Below, piece after piece: positions 34,753 to 46,561 of a stretch of DNA of 64,000 nt. The stretch is from Burkholderia sp. PAMC 26561 (lineage in GTDB: Bacteria > Pseudomonadota > Gammaproteobacteria > Burkholderiales > Burkholderiaceae): assembly GCF_001557535.2 (NCBI RefSeq), contig NZ_CP014307.1, forward strand, positions 558,001 through 622,000. Direction: 5' to 3'. Every line of letters starts with the position of its first letter. Position 1 is the stretch's first letter. The notes under the pieces were generated by a model. That model was not told where the DNA came from. It ran no database searches and worked only from the letters and a program-made list of their open reading frames with translations. Position numbers and translations under genes: made by a program.

Positions 34753-35109
34753 ATGCTTCAGGCAAGCGTTGTTAAAGCAAGCGTTGTTCCGGCAAGCGCT
34801 CCTTCGCCGGTCCGTACTTCCCTCTCGGTAGCCCAGTCGATTGCACGGGCCACACGCAAGCTCCATACGGTAGTCGCTTTCGACGTAACCCTGCCGGGTC
34901 TCGACTCCAGCGAACCGCGCCGTGTATTGCAAAGGGCGCTCGGCGGCGAAGCACGCATGCAAGTCGTGGCGACGGATCGTCGTCACGACTGCCTTACGTT
35001 GCATGTGGAAGTGCCGTCACGTTCGCTCGCCGACGTGATCGGCATTGTCATTTCGCGCTTTGAACAGGCGACACTGGGTCGTGCTACGACCTACAGCCTG
35101 CGGCGCTAG
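34753..35109 (+). CDS. Hypothetical protein with possible ACT-like fold (118 aa)
   Basis: I do not recognise the family. Residues 37-118 show a strand-helix-strand-strand-helix-strand pattern (LHTVVAFDVTLPG, EPRRVLQRALGG, MQVVATDRRHDCLTLHVEVP, SLADVIGIVISRFEQA), which could be an ACT-like fold. The N-terminus is low-complexity and contains a 15-base in-frame tandem repeat giving ASVVK-ASVVP-ASAP (34762-34801). The start is uncertain because no clear ribosome site is visible. The gene ends five bases before the convergent glycogen phosphorylase stop, which argues that the frame is real and tightly packed. Confidence 0.45.
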   Translation: MLQASVVKASVVPASAPSPVRTSLSVAQSIARATRKLHTVVAFDVTLPGLDSSEPRRVLQRALGGEARMQVVATDRRHDCLTLHVEVPSRSLADVIGIVISRFEQATLGRATTYSLRR

Positions 35110-35114
35110 AGACC

Positions 35115-37571
35115 CTACGTCGACACCTGCAGCGGCTCCACGTGCCAGATATGCTTCGCATATTCGGCAATCGTACGATCCGACGAGAAGATGCCCATGC
35201 CGGCGACGTTCTCGATCGCGCTTCGCGTCCACGCATCTTTGTCGAGGAACTTGGCATCGACCTCTGCTTGCGTGCGATCGAAGCTGTCGAAATCGGCGAG
35301 CACCATGTAGTGATCGCCCCAGTCGACGAGCGTGTGGAAGATGTCGTAGAACCGGTGCGGCTGGTCCGGCGAAAAGTGTCCGAGCCGGATCTGGTCGAGC
35401 GCCATCTTCAGTTCGGGATTCTCTTCGTAGATCTGGCGCGGCCGATACCCGGTCGCACGCAATGCATCGATCTCCTCGGTCGAATGCCCGAAGATGAACA
35501 TGTTTTCGCGGCCAACGGCATCGCAGATTTCGATGTTCGCACCATCAAGCGTGCCGATGGTCAGCGCCCCGTTCAATGCGAGCTTCATGTTGCCGGTCCC
35601 TGAAGCTTCCGTGCCGGCCATTGAAATTTGCTGCGACAAATCCGCGGCGGGAATGATCAGCTCGGCAACGCTCACCCCATAGTTCGGAATGAAACCTACC
35701 TTCAACCGGTCGCCGACAAGCGGATCGTTGTTGACCATCTCGGCTACGTCGTTGATCAGCTTGATGATGGTTTTCGCCATCTTGTACGCCGATGCCGCCT
35801 TGCCAGCAAACATCACCACACGCGGCGTCCACGCCTTCTCCGGCGCCTCGCGAATCCGGTTGTAGCGCACGATCACATGCAGGATATTCAGCAGTTGCCG
35901 CTTGTATTCGTGAATGCGTTTGACCTGCAAATCGAAGAGCGCATTCGGGTCGATGATCGCGCCCGTTTCCAGCTTCGCACGCGCGGCGAGCTTCACCTTG
36001 TTGGCAAGCTTGGCTTCGTGAAAAGCCGACCTGAATTCGGGGTCGTCGCGCCATTCGCGCAAACGTGCGAGCTCGAACAAGTCGGTACGCCAGCGCGGTC
36101 CAAGGCGTTCATCGATGAGAGAAGACAGCTTCGGACTCGCTTGCGACAGCCATCGGCGCGGCGTGATGCCATTCGTCACATTCGTGAAGCGATCAGGATA
36201 CATGCGCGCGAAATCCGCAAAGATATTCTGCGTCATCAGTTGCGAATGCAGCTTCGACACGCCGTTGACCGTGTGACTTGCGACGATCGCCAGATGCGCC
36301 ATGCGCACGCGGCGCTGGCCGTATTCGTCCACAAGCGAAATGCGGCGGATCAGGTCCACGTCGCGGCCGAACTTCTCGCCCACTTGCTTGAGAAAATCCG
36401 CGTTGATGTCGAAGATGATTTCGAGGTGACGCGGCAGCAGGCGCGACAACATTTCCACGTCCCACGTTTCCAGCGCCTCGGGCATCAGCGTGTGGTTCGT
36501 GTACGAGAACATCTGCTGGATGAGCTTCCACGCCTTGTCCCACGGGACATGATGCGTGTCCACCAGCAGCCGCATCAATTCGGGAATGGCGAGCACCGGA
36601 TGCGTGTCGTTCAGGTGAACCGCGACCTTCTCCGCAAGCCGCCCGAAATGCGTGTGCGTGCGTTGATACCGGCGGATCAGATCCTGCATGGTCGCCGATA
36701 CAAAAAAGTACTCCTGACGCAGGCGCAGTTCTCGGCCGGCCTGCGTGGAGTCGTCGGGGTAGAGCAGCCGCGACACGTGTTCAGAGGTATTTTTTGCTTC
36801 AACGGAACGGCGGTAATCGCCCTGATTGAACGCCGAAAGATCGAATTCGTCCGTGGCGCGCGCCGACCACAGGCGCAGCGTGTTGGTCGCGGTCGTGGCA
36901 AAACCCGGAATCACGGTGTCGTACGCCATGGCATTCACGTGTTCCGTATCGATCCATTCGGTGCGGTCTTCATGACGAACGGTGCGACCGCCGAAGTGAA
37001 TCACGTAGTTCACTTCCGGGCGCGGAAACTCCCAGGGGTTGCCGGCGCGCAGCCAGTAATCGGGCGTTTCGACCTGATTGCCGTCCACGATGGTCTGCTT
37101 GAACATGCCGTATTCGTAGCGGATTCCGTAGCCAAAGCCGGGAATGCCAACCGTCGCCATGGAATCGAGGAAGCAGGCGGCGAGACGGCCAAGGCCGCCG
37201 TTGCCGAGCGCGGCATCAGGCTCGAGGTTCTCAAGCGCGTTGATATCCACGCCCAGGCCGTTGAGCGCTTCCCGGACTTCCTCGTGAATGCCCAGCGCGA
37301 GCAACGCGTTGGTAAAGGTCCTGCCGATCAGGAATTCCATCGACAGGTAATAAACCCGCTTCACGTCCTGCTCGTATTGCTGGCGCGTGGTTTTCATCCA
37401 GCGGGCGACCAGCCGGTCGCGGACCGCCAGTTCCACCGCATGCAGCCAGTCACGTGGCTGGGCGGTAACGGCATCTTTACCGACGCCGTACATGAGACGG
37501 TTTGAAATGGAGCGCCGCAGCGCATCGACGGTGCTATTGAGTTGTTCGAACTCCAGGTCGACGGATGTCAT
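35115..37571 (-). CDS. glgP: Glycogen/maltodextrin phosphorylase
   Basis: The 818-residue PLP enzyme matches the GT35 phosphorylase length. Landmarks are the N-terminal RVYYLSMEFLIGRTFTNALL, the glycogen-phosphorylase core LGNGGLGRLAACFLDSMAT, and the PLP-lysine region EASGTGNMKLALNGALTIG followed by TLDGANIEI. It degrades alpha-1,4-glucan with phosphate to glucose-1-phosphate in the cytoplasm. The start at 37571 (MTSVDLEF) is chosen by the ribosome site GGAGAGTTCG; a 22-codon upstream extension lacks one. No glgB, glgC or glgX gene is adjacent, so it is a stand-alone unit. An AT-rich inverted repeat lies upstream at 37656-37697. Confidence 0.93.
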   Translation of the reverse strand: MTSVDLEFEQLNSTVDALRRSISNRLMYGVGKDAVTAQPRDWLHAVELAVRDRLVARWMKTTRQQYEQDVKRVYYLSMEFLIGRTFTNALLALGIHEEVREALNGLGVDINALENLEPDAALGNGGLGRLAACFLDSMATVGIPGFGYGIRYEYGMFKQTIVDGNQVETPDYWLRAGNPWEFPRPEVNYVIHFGGRTVRHEDRTEWIDTEHVNAMAYDTVIPGFATTATNTLRLWSARATDEFDLSAFNQGDYRRSVEAKNTSEHVSRLLYPDDSTQAGRELRLRQEYFFVSATMQDLIRRYQRTHTHFGRLAEKVAVHLNDTHPVLAIPELMRLLVDTHHVPWDKAWKLIQQMFSYTNHTLMPEALETWDVEMLSRLLPRHLEIIFDINADFLKQVGEKFGRDVDLIRRISLVDEYGQRRVRMAHLAIVASHTVNGVSKLHSQLMTQNIFADFARMYPDRFTNVTNGITPRRWLSQASPKLSSLIDERLGPRWRTDLFELARLREWRDDPEFRSAFHEAKLANKVKLAARAKLETGAIIDPNALFDLQVKRIHEYKRQLLNILHVIVRYNRIREAPEKAWTPRVVMFAGKAASAYKMAKTIIKLINDVAEMVNNDPLVGDRLKVGFIPNYGVSVAELIIPAADLSQQISMAGTEASGTGNMKLALNGALTIGTLDGANIEICDAVGRENMFIFGHSTEEIDALRATGYRPRQIYEENPELKMALDQIRLGHFSPDQPHRFYDIFHTLVDWGDHYMVLADFDSFDRTQAEVDAKFLDKDAWTRSAIENVAGMGIFSSDRTIAEYAKHIWHVEPLQVST

Positions 37572-37655
37572 CGAACTCTCCAGAAAGCAGTAACGCACAA
37601 AGCCCTGGGGCACATGGCCTGGACCGGCCACACCCAAGCGGGACGGGCCGGGCGA

Positions 37656-37697
37656 ACAGGCAGATTACGCTATTTTTATTTTTTTGGTAATGCCTGT
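37656..37697. repeat. AT-rich inverted repeat upstream of glgP
   Basis: ACAGGC-AG-ATTAC (37656-37668) pairs with GTAAT-GCCTGT (37687-37697) across an 18-base loop that is almost all T. It lies 85 bases upstream of the glgP start, where it could be an UP-element-like or curved promoter segment. A terminator for the other strand is possible but the long loop makes that weak. Confidence 0.4.
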
Positions 37698-37826
37698 GCG
37701 CCTTTCCGGGGCAGGCGTGGAATATGCGCGACAGCCCCCGGGCGTTCAATTTCCTGTCGTATTTCCGTCATTCGCGGACGAGATGTAGCGACTTTTACGT
37801 GCCTGGTTTTAGTTCGTTTTCCTTAA

Positions 37827-38402
37827 TTAGATGTCTGCCTGGGTCGTGGCACCATGCTGTACGGAAAGCCTTTCGATTAGCTGAATGTAGTGGTCGAGCG
37901 GGGGCGTATCGCGTTCCGGCTGCTTTGCGAGATCATCCCAGCGCCGCAAGGAAAGCGCATCTTGTGCGAAGGGTTTGCGCAGGAACTCTTCAGCTTCCGG
38001 TTCGCTGAAAACACCGCCCTGCAGCTTCAGGCTGCGTACCGAGTCGGCCGAGAGCTTTGAGAAATAATCCGCATCAATCGCGCACAAACAGCGTTTGGCA
38101 TCCACATGAAGGCGGATGGGTTCAAGCACGGCGTCACTGAAAAGCGGCCGCAGAAACGGCAGTGCGAAATATTGGTGCAGGTCGTCGATACCCCGCGCGG
38201 TCGGCGTCTCGCCTTGCAGGTTCAGCAAGTGGCCCAGATCGTGCAGGAACGCCGCGCCGACGAGTGCATCTTCCGCGCCCGCGCCTTCGGCCAGCGCCGC
38301 GCTCTGCAATGCGTGCTGCAGTTGCGTCACCGGCTCGCCGCTGTAAGCCATGGCGCCGTAAGTATCGAAGAGATGACGGATGTCAGGGAGTGTCAGCGCC
38401 AT
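37827..38402 (-). CDS. PhnZ-like HD-domain di-iron oxygenase of phosphonate degradation
   Basis: The 191-residue HD-fold protein has all the residues expected of a PhnZ-type mixed-valent di-iron oxygenase. I see H30, H54-D55 (LHDLGH), H76, H99 and D156 at spacings that match the metal ligands of PhnZ within one residue, and Y20-x-x-E23, the pair that gates substrate in PhnZ. PhnZ cleaves the C-P bond of (R)-1-hydroxy-2-aminoethylphosphonate to glycine and phosphate. It belongs to the HDIG group found in phosphonate operons. It lies one base after the aldehyde dehydrogenase gene in the same operon. The 2-oxoglutarate oxygenase (PhnY dioxygenase) that usually supplies the hydroxylated substrate is not in this window. 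Confidence 0.82.
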   Translation of the reverse strand: MALTLPDIRHLFDTYGAMAYSGEPVTQLQHALQSAALAEGAGAEDALVGAAFLHDLGHLLNLQGETPTARGIDDLHQYFALPFLRPLFSDAVLEPIRLHVDAKRCLCAIDADYFSKLSADSVRSLKLQGGVFSEPEAEEFLRKPFAQDALSLRRWDDLAKQPERDTPPLDHYIQLIERLSVQHGATTQADI

Positions 38403-38403
38403 A

Positions 38404-41183
<2,780 letters not shown>

Positions 41184-41200
41184 TTACAACGCCAATATTT

Positions 41201-41209
41201 GCCACATTT
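41201..41209. promoter_or_regulatory. GCCACATTT motif upstream of phnA (shared with phnW)
   Basis: GCCACATTT occurs here, 78 bases upstream of the phnA start, and again at 45340-45348 upstream of phnW, followed 20 bases on by a related ACACATTT (45361-45369). Shared motifs in the control regions of two units of the same pathway suggest a common regulator, perhaps the DeoR protein at 46562. Confidence 0.35.
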
Positions 41210-41226
41210 TTCGGCGTGAGAAATTG

Positions 41227-41242
41227 TCCCGCGCAAGCGGGA
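41227..41242. terminator. Small hairpin after phnV
   Basis: TCCCGC-GCAA-GCGGGA is a perfect 6-bp stem with a tetraloop, 22 bases past the phnV stop on the minus strand. No T-run follows, so it may be a stabilising or pause hairpin rather than a strong terminator. Confidence 0.4.
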
Positions 41243-41264
41243 TACACCTTGCGATAGCTTCGAT

Positions 41265-42104
41265 TCAGGCCATGCGCCGCCGGGGAACCTTCGCCGCGAT
41301 CAGCAACAGCGCAGCGAGAGACACCGCCAGCAGGATCAGCGAAAGCGCCGATGCCGGCAGGTAATAACCGCGATTCACCTGTCCCACCACGACGATCGGA
41401 ACCGTAGCGAATCCCGGCGGATAAACGGTCAGCGTCGCGCCGAGTTCGCCCAGCGACAACGCGAAACCAAGCGCAAGACTCGCGCGGATTGCGGGAACGA
41501 GTTGCGGCAGGACGACACGCGAAAGGACCATCGATGGCGATGCGCCAAGGCTCGCAGCCGCTTCGCGCAGGATCGTAAGCTCAGGCCGCAGCGCAGCGGC
41601 CGCACATCGATAACAAAACGGCAGCACCAGCGCCAACTGCACCAGCACGACGATTGCCGCGGACCCTGAAATATCCAGCGGCTTCTTGTGATACGCAATC
41701 AGCACGGCCAGTCCGAGCACGACACTCGGCACGCCGTTGGGCATCATCGCGATGGTATCGACCCATGCGCCCACACCGCGCCGGTCGCGGCCTTCGAGCG
41801 CGAGCGCCAGCCAAAGACCGAGGACGGTCCCGAGGACGGCCACGCCGAAGCCGACTTCAAGGCTCGTTGTCAGCGCATCGAAGTCGCTTGAACCGAGGCG
41901 TTCGAACCAGCGCATGCTGAAGCCATCGGGGAAGATCGTTCCCGACCAGTGCGACGCCACGCTGGAAAGCGCAACCACGATCACCGGCAATACAAACAGC
42001 CAGAAGCACAGAAGCGCGGCGAAACAGGTGAAGATCCACGCGCCGACGCGCTTGAGCGAATGCGGCTTCGATGCTGCAACCGGCAGCGAAAATTCAGTTG
42101 CCAT
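41265..42104 (-). CDS. phnV: 2-Aminoethylphosphonate ABC transporter permease PhnV
   Basis: The 279-residue inner-membrane protein has about six hydrophobic helices and the binding-protein-dependent EAA loop (REAAASLGASPSMVLSRVVLPQLVPA). The start at 42104 has AGGAGGCCGCA upstream and overlaps phnU by 11 bases; a longer frame begins inside phnU and is rejected. It pairs with PhnU as the heterodimeric channel. The order PhnS, PhnT, PhnU, PhnV on one strand is the standard AEP importer arrangement. Substrate assignment comes from the surrounding AEP-degrading enzymes. Confidence 0.87.
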   Translation of the reverse strand: MATEFSLPVAASKPHSLKRVGAWIFTCFAALLCFWLFVLPVIVVALSSVASHWSGTIFPDGFSMRWFERLGSSDFDALTTSLEVGFGVAVLGTVLGLWLALALEGRDRRGVGAWVDTIAMMPNGVPSVVLGLAVLIAYHKKPLDISGSAAIVVLVQLALVLPFCYRCAAAALRPELTILREAAASLGASPSMVLSRVVLPQLVPAIRASLALGFALSLGELGATLTVYPPGFATVPIVVVGQVNRGYYLPASALSLILLAVSLAALLLIAAKVPRRRMA

Positions 42105-42993
42105 TGCGGCCTCCTGTGCGCCGGTTGACGCGCCTGTAGAGCGCGTACAACGAGAGCGACATTGCAAGCATGACAACCGCGCCGGCCGCGGCTGTCGGCA
42201 AGTCCAGATCGACCGTTGCCGAGCTGTAGATTGCCATCGGCAAGGTAATCAGATGTGCGCTTCCCAATACGAGCAAGATGCCGAATTCATTGAGCGTCAG
42301 CAGGAAACACAGGATCGTTCCCGCCGCGATACCCGGCCATGCGAGCGGCAGGATGACCTTGAACGCGACCATCCAGCCACTCGCACCCAGACTCTTCGCG
42401 GCTTCGATCAGACGCATGTCGAGCGTTGCAAACGACGCAAGCGTCGGCCGCACCACGAACGGTGCGTAGAACACGACCTCCGCGAGAATCACGCCGCCAA
42501 TGCCAAACAAGAAGTCGAGCGGCGGATTCTGCAAGTTGAACAAACGCTGCAAGCCGATGCTCACCGATCCCTGCGATCCATACAGAAAGATCAGCGTGAA
42601 CGCGACCAGGAACGAAGGGAACGCGACAAACAATTCGAGGAAACGCGTCACGAGTTTCGCGCCGGGAAATGGCTTGAAAAACAATATGGATGCAAGCAGG
42701 ACACCGAGCAATGACGCAAGCGTTGCACTCGCGAAGAGGATGCCGAGCGTCGTGCCAATCACACCGCTGGTTTCGGGATTGGTGAAGAACGCGGTGTACG
42801 CCTGCAGGCTCAAGCCATGCTTGCCCGTCACGCTCAGCCACAACAATTGCACGAGCGGATACAGCACCAATGGTCCGAGCACGACCACCAGAATGAACCA
42901 GAGCTGCCACTGCGCACGCCGTTCGCGCCGACGCTTGGCAAGCGTGTGCGCGGGGTCGTCGACCAGGTGTTCACTCGCTGACAAGGACGACAT
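42094..42993 (-). CDS. phnU: 2-Aminoethylphosphonate ABC transporter permease PhnU
   Basis: The 299-residue permease has a charged N-terminus (AKRRRERRAQW), then six hydrophobic helices (LVVVLGPLVLYPLVQLLWL starts the first). The EAA loop reads IEAAKSLGASGWMVAFKVILPLAWPGI. The start at 42993 is preceded by GAGGTTGACG and overlaps the phnT stop by 23 bases; upstream in-frame codons lie within phnT. It forms the membrane channel together with PhnV. The overlaps with both neighbours support co-translation. Confidence 0.87.
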   Translation of the reverse strand: MSSLSASEHLVDDPAHTLAKRRRERRAQWQLWFILVVVLGPLVLYPLVQLLWLSVTGKHGLSLQAYTAFFTNPETSGVIGTTLGILFASATLASLLGVLLASILFFKPFPGAKLVTRFLELFVAFPSFLVAFTLIFLYGSQGSVSIGLQRLFNLQNPPLDFLFGIGGVILAEVVFYAPFVVRPTLASFATLDMRLIEAAKSLGASGWMVAFKVILPLAWPGIAAGTILCFLLTLNEFGILLVLGSAHLITLPMAIYSSATVDLDLPTAAAGAVVMLAMSLSLYALYRRVNRRTGGRNGN

Positions 42994-44068
42994 CGTCAAC
43001 CTCGTGGCGTAGGGAAACACGCGCGCCCTTCTCGGGCATCGGACCATGCGATCGTTGCATGGTGACGAGCACGGGCTGGTCGGGCAATGCATCGAGCATC
43101 ACCGAGACCGAGAGCGCTGCGCCGTACCATTCAACCGAGGAGATCGTGCCGTGCAATTGCGCACTGCCCAACGGCACGATCGACAGGCACTCGGGACGGA
43201 TGCACGCAAGCCTGCCGCGTTCGTCGTGCCGTGCATCGCCAACAGGAAACATGATCGATGGCGGCAACAAGTTCGCCGCGCCAAGGTAGCGCGCGACGAA
43301 CGCGTCCTTGGGGTTATCGTAGAGTTCGCGCGGCGTGCCCAATTGCGCAATACGGCCGTCGCGCATCAGCAACGTGCGATCGGAGAGCACTAGGGCATCG
43401 TCCTGATCATGCGTCACACAGACAATGGTCAGGTTCGGCAGGCGCTCATGCAACGACTTCAGTTCGGTACGGACCGATGCACGCAGGTTGGCATCGAGTG
43501 CCGAGAGCGGTTCGTCGAGCAGCAGCACATCCGGCTCGATTACCAGCGCTCGCGCCAACGCCACGCGTTGCTGCATGCCGCCCGACAACTGCCCGGGCAT
43601 CACGTGCCCCGCGTCGCCGAGTTGCACGAGCTTGAGTGCATCCGCCACGCGCCGCGCTATCTCTCCGGCTTTCAGACGCCGCGCCCGCAGGCCGAACGCG
43701 ACGTTATCGAACACGGAAAGATGCGGGAACAGCGCATAGCTTTGAAACAGAAGCCCGAGGTTGCGCTTGAACGGCGGCACGTGCGTAAGATCACGCCCGG
43801 CCACCGTCAGCCGGCCCGCGAGCCCGTCCGCCTCCACGAATCCCGCGATGAACCGCAGCAACGTAGTCTTGCCGCAACCGCTGCGGCCGAGCACGGTAAG
43901 CAGTTCGCCGCGCTCGATAGTCAGCGAGAGGTCATCCAGCACCGTACGCGCGCCAAAGCGCACGCTCAGGCCTTCGATATGCACGCCGCCATGCGCCGGC
44001 TTGAAAGAATCGGCGGCAGCAGCTTCGCGAGTGGCCGGAGCCAGCGTCAAAGTGTTCACGGTTCGCAT
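42971..44068 (-). CDS. phnT: 2-Aminoethylphosphonate ABC transporter ATPase PhnT
   Basis: The 365-residue ATPase has Walker A GRSGCGKTT, Q-loop LLFQSYALFPHLSVFDNVAFGL, signature LSGGMQQRVALARAL, Walker B VLLLDEPLSALD and H-loop VCVTHDQDDA. A C-terminal TOBE-like domain (about 285-365) follows, giving the length of the POPT/CysA-type importer subfamily. It energises the PhnUV channel. It lies 30 bases after the binding-protein gene. The C-terminal domain could be regulatory. Confidence 0.9.
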   Translation of the reverse strand: MRTVNTLTLAPATREAAAADSFKPAHGGVHIEGLSVRFGARTVLDDLSLTIERGELLTVLGRSGCGKTTLLRFIAGFVEADGLAGRLTVAGRDLTHVPPFKRNLGLLFQSYALFPHLSVFDNVAFGLRARRLKAGEIARRVADALKLVQLGDAGHVMPGQLSGGMQQRVALARALVIEPDVLLLDEPLSALDANLRASVRTELKSLHERLPNLTIVCVTHDQDDALVLSDRTLLMRDGRIAQLGTPRELYDNPKDAFVARYLGAANLLPPSIMFPVGDARHDERGRLACIRPECLSIVPLGSAQLHGTISSVEWYGAALSVSVMLDALPDQPVLVTMQRSHGPMPEKGARVSLRHEVDDVVLVSE

Positions 44069-44098
44069 CCCTGAGAGCTTCGATAAGAACGCAAGCGC

Positions 44099-45175
44099 TT
44101 ACGACTTCGGCTTGACCACGTCGAGTTGCTTGCCGGAGTTGCCGATCACGTCGTTTTTCCAGCGCGTGGTCCACGCGGCTTTCTTGTCCATGACCTGGTT
44201 CCAGTCCACCGGAATCAGCTTCACGCCCGCGATGGCCTGCTTGACCGCCTCGCCATTCTTGCCGGCAAGCGGAACGTCGGTGCGGCCCGGAATGCCGTAG
44301 ATGTCCGGCACCTTCGCCTGCACTTCCTTCGACATCAGGTAGTCGACCAGCTTTTTGCCTTCAGCCTGATTCGGGCCGCCTTTGATCAGGCCGATCGCGT
44401 AGGGCAACTGGAACGTGGTCGGCGCTTCGCCGGCCTTGGCCGAGAGGAAGATCGGCTTGAGCGAAAGGCCGCCGTTGGTGGCATCGTCCAGATCCATCTG
44501 CAGGTCGCCGTTCGCGAATGAGATTTCGTTGCGCGAAAGCAGCACGTCGAGATAACCCGTGCCCTTCGTGTGGAATTTTGCGCTCTTCTCCAGATCCTTC
44601 AGGTAGTCGAACGCCTTGTCTTCGCCCATCAGCGCGCTCGTCAGGATGATCACGGCCATGCCGTCGCCGGCGGTCGCGGGATTCGAGTAAGCCACCTTGC
44701 CGCTGAAGTCCGGATGCAACAAGTCGGCAAACGTCTTCGGCGCGGTCTTCGTGACTTCGGGGTTGATCGCGAACGAGAAGTAGTTGTTCACGAAGGTCGC
44801 CCACGCACCATCGGATGCCTTCGCAATCGCCGGCACATTCGCGTAGTTCACGCTCTGGTACGGCTGCAGCAAGCCGCCTTGCGATGCTTGCTGGATGAAC
44901 GGCGGCAGCGTCACGAGCACGTCGGCCTTCGGCGAATCCTTCTCCACCTGCGCCCGGTTCACCACTTCCCCGCTACCCGCCGTCACGATATTCACCTTCA
45001 CACCTTCCTTCTTTTCGAAGGCCGGCAGCACATCCTTGTACAGGTTTTCAAGGCCGTCGGCGGTGTACAGCACGACTGCATCGGCGGCATGCGCCTGCAT
45101 GGCCGCGACGCTTGCGAACACGGCCACGGCAAGACACGAAGCCAGACGAGCTTTGGGGAAGCGATTTTTTGTCAT
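44099..45175 (-). CDS. phnS: Periplasmic 2-aminoethylphosphonate-binding protein PhnS
   Basis: The 358-residue precursor has a signal peptide (MTKNRFPKARLASCLAVAVF..., cleavage after AMQAHA). The mature part is an iron/spermidine-type binding protein beginning AVVLYTADGLENLYKDVLPAF and containing GSGEVVNRAQVEKDSPKADV and YSNPATAGDGMAVI. It captures aminoethylphosphonate in the periplasm for PhnTUV. The start at 45175 is placed by the signal peptide and GGAG upstream; a long upstream extension is rejected. It is first in the transporter unit and diverges from phnW across 252 bases. Confidence 0.87.
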   Translation of the reverse strand: MTKNRFPKARLASCLAVAVFASVAAMQAHAADAVVLYTADGLENLYKDVLPAFEKKEGVKVNIVTAGSGEVVNRAQVEKDSPKADVLVTLPPFIQQASQGGLLQPYQSVNYANVPAIAKASDGAWATFVNNYFSFAINPEVTKTAPKTFADLLHPDFSGKVAYSNPATAGDGMAVIILTSALMGEDKAFDYLKDLEKSAKFHTKGTGYLDVLLSRNEISFANGDLQMDLDDATNGGLSLKPIFLSAKAGEAPTTFQLPYAIGLIKGGPNQAEGKKLVDYLMSKEVQAKVPDIYGIPGRTDVPLAGKNGEAVKQAIAGVKLIPVDWNQVMDKKAAWTTRWKNDVIGNSGKQLDVVKPKS

Positions 45176-45339
45176 GTTGCAAGTTCTCCGGAAGACGGAA
45201 ACTACCAGGTGGCGTGAGGATGACGCGCGGTTTTCGAAAGGCCGCTTGCGTCCGATGATTCTTTGGCGCGGAGGTTGATCTGGTATCACCCGCAGCCGGA
45301 TCGAAGCATCACAGAACTCTATGACAACGCCATGACGAT

Positions 45340-45369
45340 GCCACATTTCTACAACAAAGAACACATTTC
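45340..45369. promoter_or_regulatory. Repeated CACATTTC motif in the phnS-phnW divergent region
   Basis: CACATTTC occurs at 45342-45349 and 45362-45369, two helical turns apart (20-base period), 60-85 bases before the phnW start. The first copy extends to GCCACATTT, also found upstream of phnA. This is a candidate operator for a phosphonate regulator. Confidence 0.4.
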
Positions 45370-45427
45370 GCCAAAATTCCGACGTAGACTATTTCATGCC
45401 TGCCTGAAAATACGAACGGAGAAGATT

Positions 45428-46543
45428 GTGATCAACGGAAGTGACCCGATTTTGCTGACGCCCGGCCCGCTCACCACAACGCCGGCCACGCGTCAGGCGA
45501 TGTTGCGCGACTGGGGATCGTGGGATGCGGCTTTCAACCAGATGACAGACTCGATCTGCCGCGACCTGCTCTCTATCGTGTCCGGTCAAAAAGATTTTGT
45601 ATGCGTGCCCATGCAGGGAAGCGGCACGTTTTCGGTCGAAGCCGCGCTCGGGTCGCTCGTGCCGCGCGATGCGGTCGTGCTCGTACCGAACAACGGCGCG
45701 TATTGCACGCGTTTGCTGAAGATCCTCGAGCGGCTCGGAATAGCGGCGATCGAATTGAAGTTGCGCGATGACGAACCGGCCGGCGTCGCGCGTATCGAGG
45801 AGATGTTCTTGCGCGAGCCGCGCATCACGCACGTGGCGCAGGTGCATCTGGAGACGAGCGCAGGTTTGCTCAATCCGCTCGATGAGATCGCCGCGTCGTG
45901 CGCGCGTTTCGACAAGCGTCTTATTGTCGATGCAATGAGTTCGTTCGGCGCGTTGCCTATCGATGTATCGAAGGGCGGCATCGATGCGGTCGTATCGGCG
46001 AGCGGCAAGTGCCTTGAAGGCGTGCCGGGGATGGGCTTCGTGATCGTGCGGCGAAGTGTGCTGGAAGCATCGGAAGGCGTTTCCCGTTCGCTCGCGCTCG
46101 ACCTTTACGATCAATATGCGTACATGCAGAAGACCACGCAATGGCGCTTCACGCCGCCCACGCATGTGGTCGCCGCGTTGCGCGCGGCGCTCGATCAATA
46201 CAAGGCGGAAGGCGGCCAGGCTGCGCGCGGCGCTCGATACCAGCGCAATTGCGCGGCGTTGATCGAGGGCATGGCGGCGCTTGGATTCAGGCCTTTCCTG
46301 GACGCTTCGGTGCAGGCGCCGGTGATCGTCACGTTCCATGCGCCGCGCGATCCGGCCTACGATTTCAAGCGCTTTTACGAAGCCGTGCGCGATGCAGGAT
46401 ACGTGCTGTACCCGGGCAAGCTGACGGAAGTGGAGACGTTTCGCGTGGGATGCATTGGCGCTATCGATGCCAACGAGATGCTGAACGCAGTGGCTGCAAT
46501 CAGCCGCGCGTTGGGCATGTTGCACGTGCGGCTCGCGGCCTGA
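45428..46543 (+). CDS. phnW: 2-Aminoethylphosphonate:pyruvate transaminase PhnW
   Basis: The 371-residue PLP class-V aminotransferase begins [19 protein letters not shown], the characteristic PhnW N-terminus. The PLP lysine lies in [18 protein letters not shown], and the Ser/Asp pocket in [13 protein letters not shown]. It transfers the amino group of AEP to pyruvate, giving phosphonoacetaldehyde and alanine. The start is GTG at 45428, placed by GGAG six bases upstream; an in-frame extension to 45263 covers the promoter region and is rejected. It diverges from the importer genes and supplies the substrate of the dehydrogenase at 38404. Confidence 0.92.
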   Translation: MINGSDPILLTPGPLTTTPATRQAMLRDWGSWDAAFNQMTDSICRDLLSIVSGQKDFVCVPMQGSGTFSVEAALGSLVPRDAVVLVPNNGAYCTRLLKILERLGIAAIELKLRDDEPAGVARIEEMFLREPRITHVAQVHLETSAGLLNPLDEIAASCARFDKRLIVDAMSSFGALPIDVSKGGIDAVVSASGKCLEGVPGMGFVIVRRSVLEASEGVSRSLALDLYDQYAYMQKTTQWRFTPPTHVVAALRAALDQYKAEGGQAARGARYQRNCAALIEGMAALGFRPFLDASVQAPVIVTFHAPRDPAYDFKRFYEAVRDAGYVLYPGKLTEVETFRVGCIGAIDANEMLNAVAAISRALGMLHVRLAA

Positions 46544-46561
46544 TCCATGCCCGGCAAGCGG

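Noticed and set aside
35628..37505. 625-codon open frame on the plus strand opposite glgP
   Set aside because: It mirrors the phosphorylase gene and its translation shows no domain or ribosome site.
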